DNA of 64,000 bases, taken from NCBI GenBank assembly GCA_037178625.1, contig CM074129.1, positions 2,976,001-3,040,000 of the forward strand. The letters run 5' to 3'. Of this stretch, positions 22,008-34,132 are shown in pieces. Positions within the stretch are counted from its first letter, which is position 1, and every line of letters begins with the position of its first letter. Both the position numbers and the translations under genes were made by a program. The notes beneath the pieces are model-generated. The model searched no databases, was not told where the DNA came from, and saw only the letters and a program-made list of their open reading frames with translations. The DNA comes from Skeletonema tropicum (taxonomy: Eukaryota; Bacillariophyta; Thalassiosirophyceae; Thalassiosirales; Thalassiosiraceae).

Positions 22008-25000
22008 TCATAGATCAACTCCATTTTGGATAGCTTCATACTCTGCTTTTACCTTCTCCATCTCATCTATCATATCTACAGATTTATACACAAAGGCGAG
22101 CTTATTGAGAGAAGCCAATATTTCGCCATCATCTGCACCAAGGCATACCTTTCGGATTCGTAGAGCCTCTTTGAGGTGTTCAATAGACTCAGAAGAGCGG
22201 TCTTGCTCAATGTACGAAACTGCCAGGAGATCAAGTGTTCTAGCCACAGCCAAGTAGTCATCACCGTGTTCTGATCGTTTCATCTGTACAATTTCCTTAA
22301 AGATAGACTCTGCCTTCTGCCACTTTCCTAATTTGCCATAAATAGATCCCAAGTTCTCAAAAATACGTTCGTCGCAAGGAACGTCTTGGCTCTTCTGTAT
22401 CTTGATACTTCGTTCAAAGTAAGTCATCGCATTCTCCAGCTCTGCGAGTTTGATGTATACATCACCCATAGTCGCCAGAATCTCAGCGACAGACATGTGA
22501 TTCTCTCCATAATGTTTTTGACGGATATTGACAATACTTTGATAGGCTTGTAAAGCATCTTGCTCTCTCCCCGCCGTGACCATTACTTGTGCGATGTTCT
22601 TGAGAGTGTTGGCAACATCGTCAGAATCCTCTCCAAGACAGCTCTTTTTGATTTCCAGTGCTTCTTGATAAAGTTCCATCGCCTCGTCTAGATTACCGAG
22701 TGAAAAATGGATGTTGGCAAGGTTATTCACCGTCCTGGCCACATCGATTGTGACATCACCCTGCAACTCTTTCTTCGCCTGAAGTGCTTGATTGAAGTAG
22801 TGAAGCGCCTGCTCAAAATTTTTAAGCTTGAATTCAAACATAGCAATAGTTTCTGCCAAGAGGGCAATCGCTGGGTATTCTTTGAACGGTTGCAACAGAC
22901 GTACTGAGAGAGAGAGCTTGTTGACGTACAAAGCCTGTTCAAACTCTCCCTGTTCTTGGTTTACTAGTCCAATGTAGCGGAGGATGTTTGCGATTCCACC
23001 GAGGGCTATGGAAAGTTCTGACGTATCTTCGCCCCTTTGATCAAGTGTTAGTATTTCATCTTCAATGGAACTCATCTTGTTACTGAAATCTTCCAAATCT
23101 CGATTCTCCTCTCCAGTTACAATACTTGCTTGGATATTGAAGGATTCCAGATAGCTTTCAGACGCAAGCTTGAGTTCTTTGTTCTTGTAGAGTGCGTGTC
23201 CCAAATGACTCAATGTGGGATATATTGATGAGCTATCGTTGCCATTGTCGGGTAGACGCATAATTCTTAATGCCTGAATGAAACAATGTCAAGACAAAGA
23301 CAAAACTGTTGGTTAGCGCTGCCTTAACCGCAAATGAGGAGGAAAACACACACACAAGCAACTTACTTCTGTAAAAGACTGTTTTGCTATCGTATACTCC
23401 CCCGTTTTGAAGCGTACCACGCCCACTTCGCTCAAAGTCTTTGACAACAAGACGTGCTCTCTTCCGAGCCATGCAGCCATAATACGAAGACTCTCGCCGT
23501 AAGATTCCATAGCATCATCGTAAGCCTCAATATCTTGGTAATAATCTCCATTGTGTTTCAGAACGTGGGCAACAAGTATGTGGTCGAAGCCAGCTGTTGA
23601 TTTAACCATTACCAAAGCCTCTTCTCCTAGCTCGATTGCTCTCTCTGTATCGCCAGATTTGAAAAAGACCAGACTCAAAGCATTCAGCGTCTCTGCCGCT
23701 TCTAGACTAGGCCCAAGGAACTGACGTTGAAGACGAAGTGCTTCCTGTAGTGTTTCTAGAGCCTTTGAGTATTCGTCCACTTCGATGTAAGCGGATCCTA
23801 TCGCATTCAAGACTTCAGCTGTAGACAAATGGTGTTTTCCGAGACGATCTGAACGAATTGCAAGGGCGACAGAAAATGAGCGCATCGCCTTATCGAACTC
23901 TCCCATCTCGAGATGAACCTTGCCCATAAGCAAATGAACATTAGACACTAGCAAATGATCTTTCCCAAGCAACTTTTCCCGAATAGCGAGCACTTCTTGT
24001 AATTTATCGCACGCATCTTCGAAATTTCCTAATGATAGCGACACCTTACCAAATAAATAAAGTACTTCTGCAACAGGAAGGCTGACGTTCCCACACAACT
24101 GCCGCCGAATTTTGGTACACTCAGCAACTGAAACTCTCGCTTTGCTGTAGGGACCTTTCGCATAAAATACTAAACCAATGTTGTAATAGTGCTCCGCGGT
24201 CTGAAGATCAGATTTACCAACATTCAACTTCCAAATACGTAAAGATTCTTTGTAGGAGCGAAATGCGTCATCATATCTTCTCGTCTTGTAGTACAGCCCA
24301 CCTAGTGCGTTCAGTGTTGAACTTACACGCAGATCATCCAAACCAAATTTCTTCACCCGCAGCGAGAGAGATTGCTTGAATGCCTTCTCTGCTTTGGCAG
24401 ATTCATCACAACTCAATCGAAGCAGACCAATGTTGTGGAATGTGGATGCAATATCTGACACCAAATTCTTATCGTCCATATCCTTTGCAGACTCGCCCTT
24501 CTTACGAGCTGACTTGTGCAGTGCCTCCAAGGTGCTTTGCTTTATTTGCAATGCTCGTGTATACTCAGCACGAGCCTCTTCGTATCGTCGCCGTTTAGAC
24601 AATGCTGAGGCCATGTTGTTTTTGACACGTCCATTCAACTTTGCATCTTCCATCACGAGAGATTCATTCATGTCATGGTTACTCAGCGCTTTTGTCCGAA
24701 TCAATTGATATGACTGTGCACTGGAATAGTCGCGACAAGCAGCCTCAAACTGTTTGAGACGGAAGTGAGCATTTCCAGAACGAAAGAGAATCGACGATAT
24801 GACAAGGAGGAGCACGTTTACGTCAGCACAGTTTGCAACACTGACGAAATCAAGATATTTCAAGTTCGATGGTATTGTCGATGGCAGGAGAGGAACATTA
24901 TTTTCTCCATCAACAACTGAGGCATCTTTTTCTTCTTCCTGTTCTGATGACCACTCCCGTATCCTCGACAGAATTGTACCAAGACCTGCATAATACATAT

Positions 25001-26755
25001 GAATTGCACGATTTAAATGCTCCCCTTCTTGCTCGCAGAGAACGTCTCCCTGTTGAATGTATTTTTGGGTTGATAATGCTTCATTGGTCCCTCCCATTGC
25101 ACGTACAAACTCCCTTCTTTGAAATATATTAGATGAAGTTGTGTTGATAAGACATCCATCCTCAATATCAGGTTCTTCAACATTCATGTCCACAGATTCC
25201 TCTTCATCCGCCTCTTCTTCTTCGTTGGCTACTGCTGGATCGTCTTCGCCAACATCAAAACTCAAAGTAGTGCTCCCCAGAGTTAGTGCAATTTGATCCA
25301 AACCATCATCAAAACTAGGCTTACTTCTAACATCATCTGACCCTCCAGGATGAAGAGGTATTTTTGACTGTGGAGGAGAGCGTTCTTGTGGAGGGACGCT
25401 CTCGCTTCGGTGATGCCGACGTGAATTTACTCTTGATGTTCTTCTTCAGTCGACCAGGCGACATGGCACGGAACGATGTCTTTCCCAGTGAGAGAGAGGA
25501 TGCACCACCTTTGCTAGTTTGTTCCTGATCGTCCACATCCATATTTTGATACGTAACGATTATCATGTGAGTCCTTACTACTACTGCCAATTGTTCGAAT
25601 AAGACGTAAAGGAGAAGGCGATCGCGTCCTCAATTGACTCTTCCTTTGAGGAGATCCATAAGAAGATATTGTTTTCGTGGGACTGCTGTTGCTGCCTGAA
25701 GTAGGAGTACTGCCTTTGGATTTCTCAGATACACTCGTTGCAGCATTATCAACATCGTCTCCCAAAACTTTACTGACTGCGGCAGAATACTTTCCACTAC
25801 CTTTAGACTTTGCCAGCTTGCTCTTAATTGATTGCAATGGTGATGGAGCACGTATTGGTGATGCTGCACGTGTTGTTGCTGTTGCTGCTGCTGTTGTTGG
25901 TTTTACTACTCTTGCAGGCGATGGTGACCGAGTCCTTCTTGGCTGCACTTTATTGGGAGACGGAGATGATGCCCGCGAGACTCGTTGTTGCTCATTCATT
26001 TTGGATGATGGAGACGTTGATTCTGTTGGAGTATTAGGGGGAGATGCTGATATACTTTTAGTGACAGGTGTTGGTCTCTCGAGCTGTTGCTGTTTTTGAA
26101 GAGAGGTATTATTGACGATTGTTGTTTGGATTGCTGCTGATTGTAATGATGGTGGTGATTTGGCTTTGTTCGTTCCATTTGCTACCTGTTCCTTGATCAT
26201 TTGATATGAGGAGGGAGACATTTTTTTATCATTCGAATCAGAACTTTTCTTGCCTCCTGACAACACTGTAAATGCATTCTTATAACCCGGCGTGACCGCT
26301 GAGTAATACTCTCCCAGATTTTTGTTCATTGATGTTTTGGACGGCGAAGAATGTGAAGTACTCGAATCTCCTCCCTTTGAATGCTTGTCTGAGCTATCAG
26401 TGCTGGGCGAGAGAAATAAACCTGGGAATTTTAATCCGCCCACAGATGATATGTCTTGTGATGCCGAGCGCTTGTGCTTATTAGGACTTCTAGTAGGAGA
26501 TTTTGGACCAGAATTTTGTCTGTAGGAAGCGACTCTTCTGTGTGAACTTCTCTGCTGTAAATGGCTCCGATTGGGTGAAGAAACAGGGCTCTTCGACATG
26601 GACGATGATGAATTTAGACCTTCTCGCAGTCTAGCCGATGCGTCTGTTTTGTTTCTTCCAATGTCATTGCCGCCGTTCTGATGTCCTCCAATTAATGAGC
26701 CCGCTAACGAGAAGCCACTGGAGGCTTTCACGTCGGAGTTGTTTCGGCCCGACAT
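22008..26755 (-). CDS. large TPR protein, kinesin-light-chain-like repeats
   Basis: This gene runs from ATG 26755 to the stop at 22008, with one clear intron at 23274..23366 (GTAAGT...TTCAG, phase 0). The first ~410 residues are disordered, rich in Ser/Pro/Arg/Lys with RSPSP-type sites. From about residue 500 to the end there are many ~42-residue TPRs of the kinesin-light-chain type (for example VARTVNNLANIHFSLGNLDE and YEEARAEYTRALQI), a protein-interaction scaffold. The frame changes twice: in AAAA at 25544-25547 and in CCC at 25393-25395. One base fewer at each gives YVSNMDVDDQEQ and ERPPQERSPPQS and a total of 1,550 residues. An alternative is two genes, the TPR one starting at MDVDDQ. 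No catalytic domain is seen, and the partner is unknown. Confidence 0.78.
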
Positions 26756-26887
26756 GGTTTAATTGTGTCGGAGGGAATGAACAATGAATGAGATGGTTCC
26801 CGTGTGCAGTTGATCAAACCCGAATGAAAAAAGGAAGGTTTTTCGCACAACAGATTTTTGAGTGGCAGAATGCGGAATGATGGAAGC

Positions 26888-26956
26888 TAGAAGAAAGAAT
26901 AGAAGAGAAGAAGAGAAGAAGGGAGAGAAGGGAGAGAAGGGAGAGAGAGGAGGGAA
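26888..26956. repeat. polypurine low-complexity tract (gagaagg units)
   Basis: About 70 bp of nearly pure A/G, with imperfect copies of gagaagggagagaagggaga, lie 135-200 bp upstream of the TPR gene start. Such tracts are common in promoters and in length-variable microsatellites. Confidence 0.7.
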
Positions 26957-27554
26957 AGGTCCCTTGGTAGGTTCCCGTGGTCCCTTCTTCTGCGCTGAAA
27001 GTGATGATTCTTTACTCTTGCTGTTGCTTGTTGGGTTTTGATTGCTGCTCGCTGGGAGGATGTCTACCTATGTAAGTATTTAACTGGGTGACTAGCTGCA
27101 AACAATTAAGTCTAGCAACTATCACACATAACCTCTCTGTAAACAACTAAGGAGTCAACAGAGTCAAAGCCTTTCCTTAAGAAGTCTAGTAGTAGGTCTA
27201 ATCCTGCCTAAGAAGTCCTTCTCTAGAGAGCCATTTTAGATTTACATAGTAAATGTAGATGTTTGAATTCACGCATATCCAATTTAGGGACATCTACTTC
27301 AAACATTGTATGGTCTACCATACTAAGCTACTTTCTCTCCTACCTTTTGCTATCTGTGGATGCTTGCTGCCGTATATTGCTTTCAAAGCAGAATTCCACT
27401 AGACCCTACATTGTTCTTGCCATGGCAGATCTTGGACCTACGAAGAAGTTATCCCCATCCATTCTTTCTCAGCATGATCCGCTAAATCCGTGCAGGTGTG
27501 ACCACATCATAAGTAGTCAACAAAAGCCTGTGCAAAATACAGACAAAAATTCCA

Positions 27555-27562
27555 ACAAAAAA
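27555..27562 (-). terminator. RNA polymerase III terminator of tRNA-Asn
   Basis: On the minus strand a run of six T follows the tRNA 3' end within a few bases, the normal Pol III stop signal. Confidence 0.75.
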
Positions 27563-27563
27563 G

Positions 27564-27636
27564 CTCTCCGAAAGGGGATCGAACCCTTGACCTCAAGATT
27601 AACAGTCTCGCGCTCTACCTACTGAGCTATCAGAGA
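27564..27636 (-). tRNA. tRNA-Asn (GUU)
   Basis: The minus strand folds into a cloverleaf of 73 nt. The acceptor arm pairs TCTCTGA with TCGGAGA, the anticodon stem pairs CGAGA with TCTTG, and the loop CTGTTAA carries anticodon GTT. The D arm TAGCTCAGTAGGTAGAGC and T arm GGGTTCGATCCCC are the A and B box promoter elements. There is no intron, and CCA is not encoded. Confidence 0.95.
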
Positions 27637-27757
27637 TTTTCAGCGATAGGAATGATCGCTAACTCACTTGCTCGCTTCTTGTGGATGGTGTCTATTGTTA
27701 CATATTTAAATTATAATATAAGCCTACAAATAATGCGTGCATGCATCGTCTCTGTTT

Positions 27758-27923
27758 GTTCAGGCTTCACCAAGAACAGCACTAATTGAAAGCCTCATTT
27801 CGGTTAGAAGCCATGTTCTTCCCAAAAAAGGCTGTTGGACAAGCTTGGCTTCAGAAACACTTGATAATGTGGCTAAAGAGATAGAAGGAGGATAGCAATG
27901 CTAGCTACGTTCACAAGCTTCAT
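27758..27923 (-). pseudogene. relic of the 5' end of the membrane-protein gene at 57-58 kb
   Basis: This matches, with indels, 58003-58164, which is the signal-peptide end of the intact gene on the same strand. Shared words include caccaagaac, gcttggcttcaga, acacttgata and agcttcatgg. An in-frame ATG is preserved, but the frame is broken and nothing matching the membrane segments follows. Confidence 0.8.
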
Positions 27924-28398
27924 GGTAACTTATACTCAAAAGACTACAATTACTATCTATTGCACAAGAACAAGAAGATATTACCATAAGTACTGATGCA
28001 ACTCTGTCCATAGAAAGTAGCATGGAGATTGGAGATACTGAAAAGAGATCAGGGGGAAGGAGCGAAGTGCCAGTATGTATTGAAACCGCCCGGGGCGCCA
28101 CACCAATTTCGCCACTAGTTAAAAAAAAATTTCCTACCATCCCCCTTTTCGGGGGTCACATAGATAATCTTACTAGATATTACGTGTTTAGGTTTTATCC
28201 CCCCTAAGTGCCCCCTTTTTCTCACAGCTAACCGATCCGATTCCACCATGAACATGCCACCCGCTAGCTCAATACGACGTCCCATACAACATCCAATCCA
28301 TGACATCGATCGAAATTGATACCCAAAACAGGTGCCGGATGCCATGCTCTATTAATGCCTAAATTTTCAGCGCTTCGTATAATCTCGATGTCAACCAA
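27924..28398. other. intergenic, G/C-run hairpin
   Basis: No gene is supported. A short perfect hairpin, atcccccttttcgggggt, lies at 28138-28155, and a second run of C and T follows near 28197-28220. The stretch may belong to the same insertion as the downstream protein. Confidence 0.35.
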
Positions 28399-30540
28399 TT
28401 ATTCGTTATTTTGTTTGTACTTTCCTCGTGGCCTCTTCGTATCTCTAGTTTTTGCCATGATATCTTCATTGTTCTGACTCGCTCTCTTCTTCCCAACGGC
28501 TTCTGCATGTTTATCTGCGTCTTTGACAAACCTGCATCTCTCCTCCACTCTCTTCCTTTCCGTTTGATGGAACTGTTCTACCCATTCCTCAATCATCAGA
28601 AACAAGTCAGGGTGTGTCTCAAGAGTTTCAAGTCCATGATCTGCTGCATAATGAAGCTTTGGTGTATCATCATTGTCGTCAACTTGTGCCCTTAGTGCGC
28701 GGTGCTTTTCAACTGCATCGTCCATGTCATTTTTGAAGTTTACCTTGTCTGCAGCTGATGGTTTCTCCGTGTAGAACACTTTGAACACTTTACCCCAACT
28801 GCGTAAGAGAGAGATCATTTCGTCACAGGTCTTGTCAATTTGGTCATCAATATTAGCAACGCTGTCGTCTTTGAACTCACGGAGCATTGCCTTTGCCTCG
28901 GTGAAAATATCTTCAGCTTTCTTCATGATATCCTTCAATGGGCGGCCTTGAAATTTCCTCTTGTGGTAATCCTCTCGCTTCACACCATGATTTCTATATA
29001 TCCTTTCCATGAGCAAATACCAAGTATCGTCAGCGCCTTCTGGCGGCCTCCTCCTCGTTTCATGCGCCGCCTCAATTTTCTTCTTCAAATCTTTCCTCTC
29101 ATCTACTAGAGCATCTCTTGATTTTCCCAGTGCAATGAAGGTGGCATCAAGTGCAGCAAGTTCTTCGACTTCGTTGGGCTGCAAACCAACAGAAGATGCT
29201 CTGGTTCTCCGTAACGCCATTAATTGCGTTCGTCTCTTCCCATCAATACTCTTTACCCAAGCATTAACTTCCTTCCGTTTGTCGGGGATTAGGCGATTCA
29301 GTTCATCCACTCTATCCTTCCACTCCTTTTCCTCAGCAGATAACTTGGTCAGGCGCCACTCAACAAGGAAGCCAAAATAATCTATGGCATCATTACCAAG
29401 ACCAATACAAAGATGAAGGACAGGAAGAATGTAATTTTTAATTGGAATCCATGGGAAGTAGGGCCGCCTTTTCACTCCCATTCTCTTTGCACCCTTGTTG
29501 TTACTATCGGCCATTGCAATTAGATCGTCAATGGTCCAACATTCGCCTTTGTCGTGATTTGGCACACTCCATTGTTGAGGACCATGCTTGCAGTAGATGC
29601 ACCAATGGTTTGCTGCTCCTTCTTTGCCTAGGGTGAAACAATCCCACGCAAGGTCCCCAGCCATGAACTGTTCGATTCGGATCGGCTCAAGAAGAATATC
29701 TTCTGGATTATTCATGTCACATTCAAAGCAAGGCACAACTCTACCATCGCAATTCAGCAAATGCAGCGGGTTCTCATGAATATGTTTAAGATCTTCAGCC
29801 AACCAATCAATAATTGTAGATTCAAGTATTTCTCCTACTTCCTTCTTACAGCGAACTGTAGCTATATTTTGTGACGTGTAAATGGGAGCGTCCCGACCCT
29901 CTGTATCAATGAAATTGTCGCCGACATTATCATTGTTGTCTTTTTCGCAGGTGTCGTCACAGACCCAGTCATCTTCCTCGGGGTAGTTTTGTTCCTCATA
30001 CCAAACACGCAATTCTGCATTTACTCTCCGACCGATCACTTCCATCCCTGGGCAACGAGGCGGATACAGCTTTCCGTCATTCGCCTGTTTTAATACACTG
30101 GGGTAACATTTTTCCCACTTATCTGTTTTTCGTCCTAGACGAATGTACCACCGCGTACTTGATTTCAATGGTGCGGCGGAGACGACCTCTGCATCAATCG
30201 TGTGTTCCTCAAAAAATGCTTTCCATTTATCAGCGCCTGCACAGATGACTTTATCAGCTGCATTTACTTTCACCAACTTACATTGTTCTAATACCCATAT
30301 CCAGAGGTCATCGTCTATTCCAGCGAATTTTTGTAATGATAATTTGTTCAATTGTAAAATATTTCCCAACTTGTCGGCGTCCATGATTTGACGTACTTCC
30401 GGTGGAGGGTTGTCCTCATCACGATCCCAGATGCGGTACCAATGGGAAATCATTGAGTACTTGCATATATACAATAGCATACCCGCTAATAATAATTCGG
30501 GTTTTTCTCGTGGACAATCTTTGACGTTGATTGTCTCCAT
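28399..30540 (-). CDS. uncharacterised 713-residue protein, possibly transposon-derived
   Basis: This is a single intronless frame. Residues about 270-370 hold Cys/His pairs (CFECD, then HWCIYCKHG and GECW) that could bind zinc. They are followed by KRRPYFPWIPIKNYILPVLHLCIGLGND, and the C-terminal half is charged and coiled-coil-like (KEWKDRVDELNRL onward). The order Cys cluster, IVPVLH-type segment and coiled coil resembles proteins that occur in many scattered copies in stramenopile genomes, which suggests a mobile origin, but I cannot name a transposase family or see a catalytic DDE set. No terminal inverted repeats were found around it. The tail is basic, with KRPRGKYK as a possible nuclear signal. 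It sits beside a gene relic and a tRNA, a typical insertion setting. Confidence 0.5.
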   Translation of the reverse strand: METINVKDCPREKPELLLAGMLLYICKYSMISHWYRIWDRDEDNPPPEVRQIMDADKLGNILQLNKLSLQKFAGIDDDLWIWVLEQCKLVKVNAADKVICAGADKWKAFFEEHTIDAEVVSAAPLKSSTRWYIRLGRKTDKWEKCYPSVLKQANDGKLYPPRCPGMEVIGRRVNAELRVWYEEQNYPEEDDWVCDDTCEKDNNDNVGDNFIDTEGRDAPIYTSQNIATVRCKKEVGEILESTIIDWLAEDLKHIHENPLHLLNCDGRVVPCFECDMNNPEDILLEPIRIEQFMAGDLAWDCFTLGKEGAANHWCIYCKHGPQQWSVPNHDKGECWTIDDLIAMADSNNKGAKRMGVKRRPYFPWIPIKNYILPVLHLCIGLGNDAIDYFGFLVEWRLTKLSAEEKEWKDRVDELNRLIPDKRKEVNAWVKSIDGKRRTQLMALRRTRASSVGLQPNEVEELAALDATFIALGKSRDALVDERKDLKKKIEAAHETRRRPPEGADDTWYLLMERIYRNHGVKREDYHKRKFQGRPLKDIMKKAEDIFTEAKAMLREFKDDSVANIDDQIDKTCDEMISLLRSWGKVFKVFYTEKPSAADKVNFKNDMDDAVEKHRALRAQVDDNDDTPKLHYAADHGLETLETHPDLFLMIEEWVEQFHQTERKRVEERCRFVKDADKHAEAVGKKRASQNNEDIMAKTRDTKRPRGKYKQNNE

Positions 30541-31076
30541 TGCGCTCGTTGTGTTGAAAAAAGATGGCGAGGTGTGCAGGGTAGTTGTGTTTATGACCGT
30601 ACTGTGCTGTCTTGACTGTTCAATGCGTCGTTGCGAAAATTTAACAGTAAGTTGAATATATGGTATAGATTGGATTCGTAAGTTTTCGCAACGGTCTACC
30701 GAATGATGCCGTTGTTATTGGTGGTTATGATGGTAACTTCCTCGATGCTATTGCAGCGCAAATTAAAAAAAAGTCGTGGTGCTGCTTGTTATTTTTGTAC
30801 GTAAGACGGTATGTTATGTGACTGTACATTAGTTTACAAGTAAAAAAATTTAACACGGGATGCGCGATGTGAAATCGGTGTGGCGCGGGCGGGCGCACAC
30901 ACAAAAATCTCAAAAATCCTCAAAAACAGAAGAGAAGTGAGAGATCGATCGAGGATCGAGGATCGAGATGATCCATCCAGCAGTCTAGCACCAGCACAGT
31001 GTACTATGTGTATGGACCAAGTACGATATGGACTTGACTCTTCGGCGGTACAGCAACAACAACATCCAATCCAACC
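30541..31076. promoter_or_regulatory. divergent intergenic region
   Basis: These 536 bp separate the putative transposon protein (minus) from the YccV/TPR gene (plus). A weak inverted pair (gttgcgaaaattt near 30631 and aagttttcgcaac near 30680) is the only structure I see. Confidence 0.35.
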
Positions 31077-33664
31077 ATGAGATCTTTACAGCTACACCGC
31101 TACAGATGGCACTCCTCCAAATCCTCTCACCATCAACAACATTATCTCTCCACATCAGATGCTACTAGTACTCGCAACCGTGTCCCCAAAGCGCTTTATC
31201 GGCAATTACTGTGTTGGTGTCGGAGAAATGAAGGCGTTCCTTTCAATCCGCTTCCGCCCTTGACACTGGCTCCACCACAAGTGAATCCTGTGGCACTAGA
31301 ACGTTTAAAGGAGATGCGATCTTTCTTGGATAGGAATAGCGACGACTTAGATCACAACTACGTCAAATTTGGACAATACAATCACCCCGCACATTATGCA
31401 TTGTACAAAGGAGATATTGTTGTAAAAGACAATCTGATAACTTTTCCTGAGATTCGGGATGCAAATGAACTTCGTTCTGTAATCAGGTCAGTCTACTGGC
31501 TCAACAACGAACACACCATAGCAAACATTGAAAATACGGAGAAAGGAAATAATGATGACAGCGGTGTAGATGATAGTATCTGCTCAGATAATAATGATGA
31601 TGATGCTCAAAAAGGTCAAATTTCATTAGCATTTGAAGCAATCAAAAGCTGCAATGAACTGTCATCAAATGAATTGGATAGCAGGATCAAAAAGAGAGAA
31701 AGCAGTATAGAAGTCCGCAACAGGAAGGAGGATGAACCTCTCTTCCATGTCGGACAAGTGATACAACATAAGAAGGCAAAGTGGAGAGGAGTAATTGTTG
31801 GATGGGCTATTGATGAAGCAAAACCTACTGGTAATAGACTGACTTCACTGACAACCAAACAATATGAGATTAGTGAAGCAGACAGTGATATTACTACAAA
31901 TAAAGACGAAACAACACCCAAAGCAACTGTGAAGTACACAATTCTTGTCGACATGAATGATTCAAGTTTACTGCATTTATCAAAATCAATCAGCCTTGAA
32001 TCGCAAGAGGACTTGATACCCGTTGATCAACCGAGTCTCAGAAGAATTCAAAATCATTTGATCCATCAATACTTCTCGAAGTTCGATCCAAATGAAGGTG
32101 GTCACTTTACCCCCAACAAAGTTGTGAATTATGTGTATCCACTCGATCGCTTCTCAAATGTTGAAGGAACAGAGAAGAATGTCGATCAACCGTCACAAAA
32201 TGTAGCAGGTGAAGTCTCTCTTTCGCCTGAATTACAAGAGGCATGTAAGGCAATAACCAATGGTATCCAGGACATTTGTCACCGGTTGCTGCCACCAGTA
32301 TTGGAATTGAGCAAGCAACAGCTTACTGATGACAACAAGGGGGTATCTTTGGCTTCGACTCTCTTATCAAGTCTCCAATCAATGTCGCTTGAAAATGAAC
32401 GTGGAATATCATCACCGTCATCTCCGCTTGATGTGGCAATCTCATCAGTAAAAAAGCTGAACCAATTCTATGCCAAACTCATTGCGCTTCAATGGTCTCA
32501 CGATGTACACAAAAAGAATGAAAACAAAATTGACTTCAGACTTGGCCAAACAGTGAAGCACAAGCTCTTTAACTTCAAGGGCGTTGTGGTAGCATGGGAC
32601 CCAAAACCTCACATGGATGTCTCGCAATGGGACGGATTGCAAGAAGTGGAAAATCCCAATGAAAAGCCTTTTTACCATATTCGACCAGATGTCAATGATT
32701 GCATTCGTGAGTTCGGAGGTCCACGATCCTGGCGCTATGTGTGTCAAGACAATTTAGAACCATACGACTTGAAACATGGACGTATAGAGCTTGAGATGGA
32801 GCTCGATGAAGATGAATGGGGATGGGACAAGGAGAATGGATGGTTTGCTCCTTCAGAGGAAATAAAGGTATGTACTTGTGAATCTGATTGATAGTTTTTA
32901 TGAGCAACAATATACCGTCCCGTTGCACAAAAAATTCCTTTCTAATTTCGAATCAGTTCATGCACGCTGAAAATGTAGGTGACAAGGAAGAAGCCATCGT
33001 GGAAACTATCCAACAGCTGAAGGTGAGTGCAGTGCATCGCATGCAGTTTACCCTGCGCTGTACCAAATGACTTGTACCTGACACCTATCAATGTCGTCTT
33101 GTCTGGGTGAAGGATATTATATCCGATTGCTTCCTATCCGTACAAGGAAGAGGTAGTATCACCGGCTTATACTCTCTTGATGACTTGTTTTGTCTGCTAA
33201 ATTCAGTAGGAAAATTAGAGGATGCAACAGTTGTACAAGACATGATCAAAGAAGTATTCAAAGAGTTTCCAGACTCTTCTCTTCGAAAGCAATTTGACGC
33301 TGGTATCTCAGAGCTGATCGAAGGGAAGACTAAGCAAGCACTTGAGACGTTTACGGATATTGTTGCTATGGAACCTACATACGGAGAGGCTTGGAACAAG
33401 AAGGCCACAGTACATTACATGTTGGGGGAGAGGCAAGCGGCTATCGATGCTTCCAACAAAGCACTCCAGGCAGATCCGCGAAACTTTCAGGCCTTGGCTG
33501 GAATAGGATTAGTTGAAATGGATGCAATGAGTGACAACGAAGCCATTACTGCATTTCAAAAATGTCTTGCATTAAATCCGTGGTCAATGGTATCAGCCCG
33601 TCTCTCTATTTGTATTAGTAGAAGGGACCGCTCGTCAAGTACTACTGGTAATGTAGATGAATAA
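31077..33664 (+). CDS. YccV-like (hemimethylated-DNA-binding) domain protein with C-terminal TPRs
   Basis: Three exons, 31077..32867, 32957..33022 and 33113..33664, all join in phase 0 (GTATGT/AATCAG and GTGAGT/GTGAAG), giving 802 residues. The N-terminus is Arg/Ser/His-rich, as in organelle leaders, and then has an LYR-like segment (KALYRQLLCW). Two YccV/HspQ-type domains are visible: FHVGQVIQHKKAKWRGVIVG near 224, and FRLGQTVKHKLFNFKGVVVAW near 487 with WRYVCQDNLEPY closing it. Exon 3 encodes TPRs (AWNKKATVHYMLGERQAAID). The combination recalls the FBXO21/EX-family architecture in plants and animals, where YccV acts in protein degradation or plastid stress, but no F-box is visible. Organelle location is inferred only from the N-terminus. 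Confidence 0.82.
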
Positions 33665-34132
33665 TCAGATACTTATTAACCTGAGTGAGTTGGAATAATA
33701 AAGGCAAGTGTGAAATCAGAGGTCTCTTATTGGGCCTTTACAAAAGCTCAAGGGCTGATATATTTTTTGTCGCATCACCACCACCTTTCCCACATGGGGC
33801 AACTGAAACTCCCTTTGGTGATTGCTTGCACCTTGCATATGCCATGCAGTACTTAGGTTTGTGGTTTGTTGAGAAGTAGCGAGTACAACCATGTCAAACA
33901 ACCGCGGCAGCGTGACTACTCAGCCTATATAGAGGCAAGGATTAAGGCAACTCTGCCGCTGCCAAAGATAATAACACGCCTGTGCCATTTCCGCAAAGCC
34001 AATCTCCTCCGATTCCTTAAACAACAAATATTATTCGACAAGGCCACTTTGTATTTATTTATTCATTGGGGATACATCATTATAACTATTCAACGCAGCC
34101 CCCGCCCTACTTCCTTCCCTTCACAAGCCGAG
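33665..34132. other. intergenic, promoter of the chitinase
   Basis: This 468-bp spacer has no supported gene. Open frames run through it on both strands but have no domain; the one at 33866 is simply the upstream extension of the chitinase frame. Confidence 0.4.

Larger units (their letters stand above)
26756..27563. other. intergenic, promoter of the TPR gene
   Basis: The stretch begins with a polypurine tract near the TPR start; the rest is AT-rich without a supported gene. The plus-strand open frame at 27263-27625 runs through the antisense of the tRNA and is not credible. Confidence 0.4.

Noticed and set aside
27263..27625. Plus-strand frame of 120 codons
   Set aside because: It runs through the antisense of tRNA-Asn and shows no domain.
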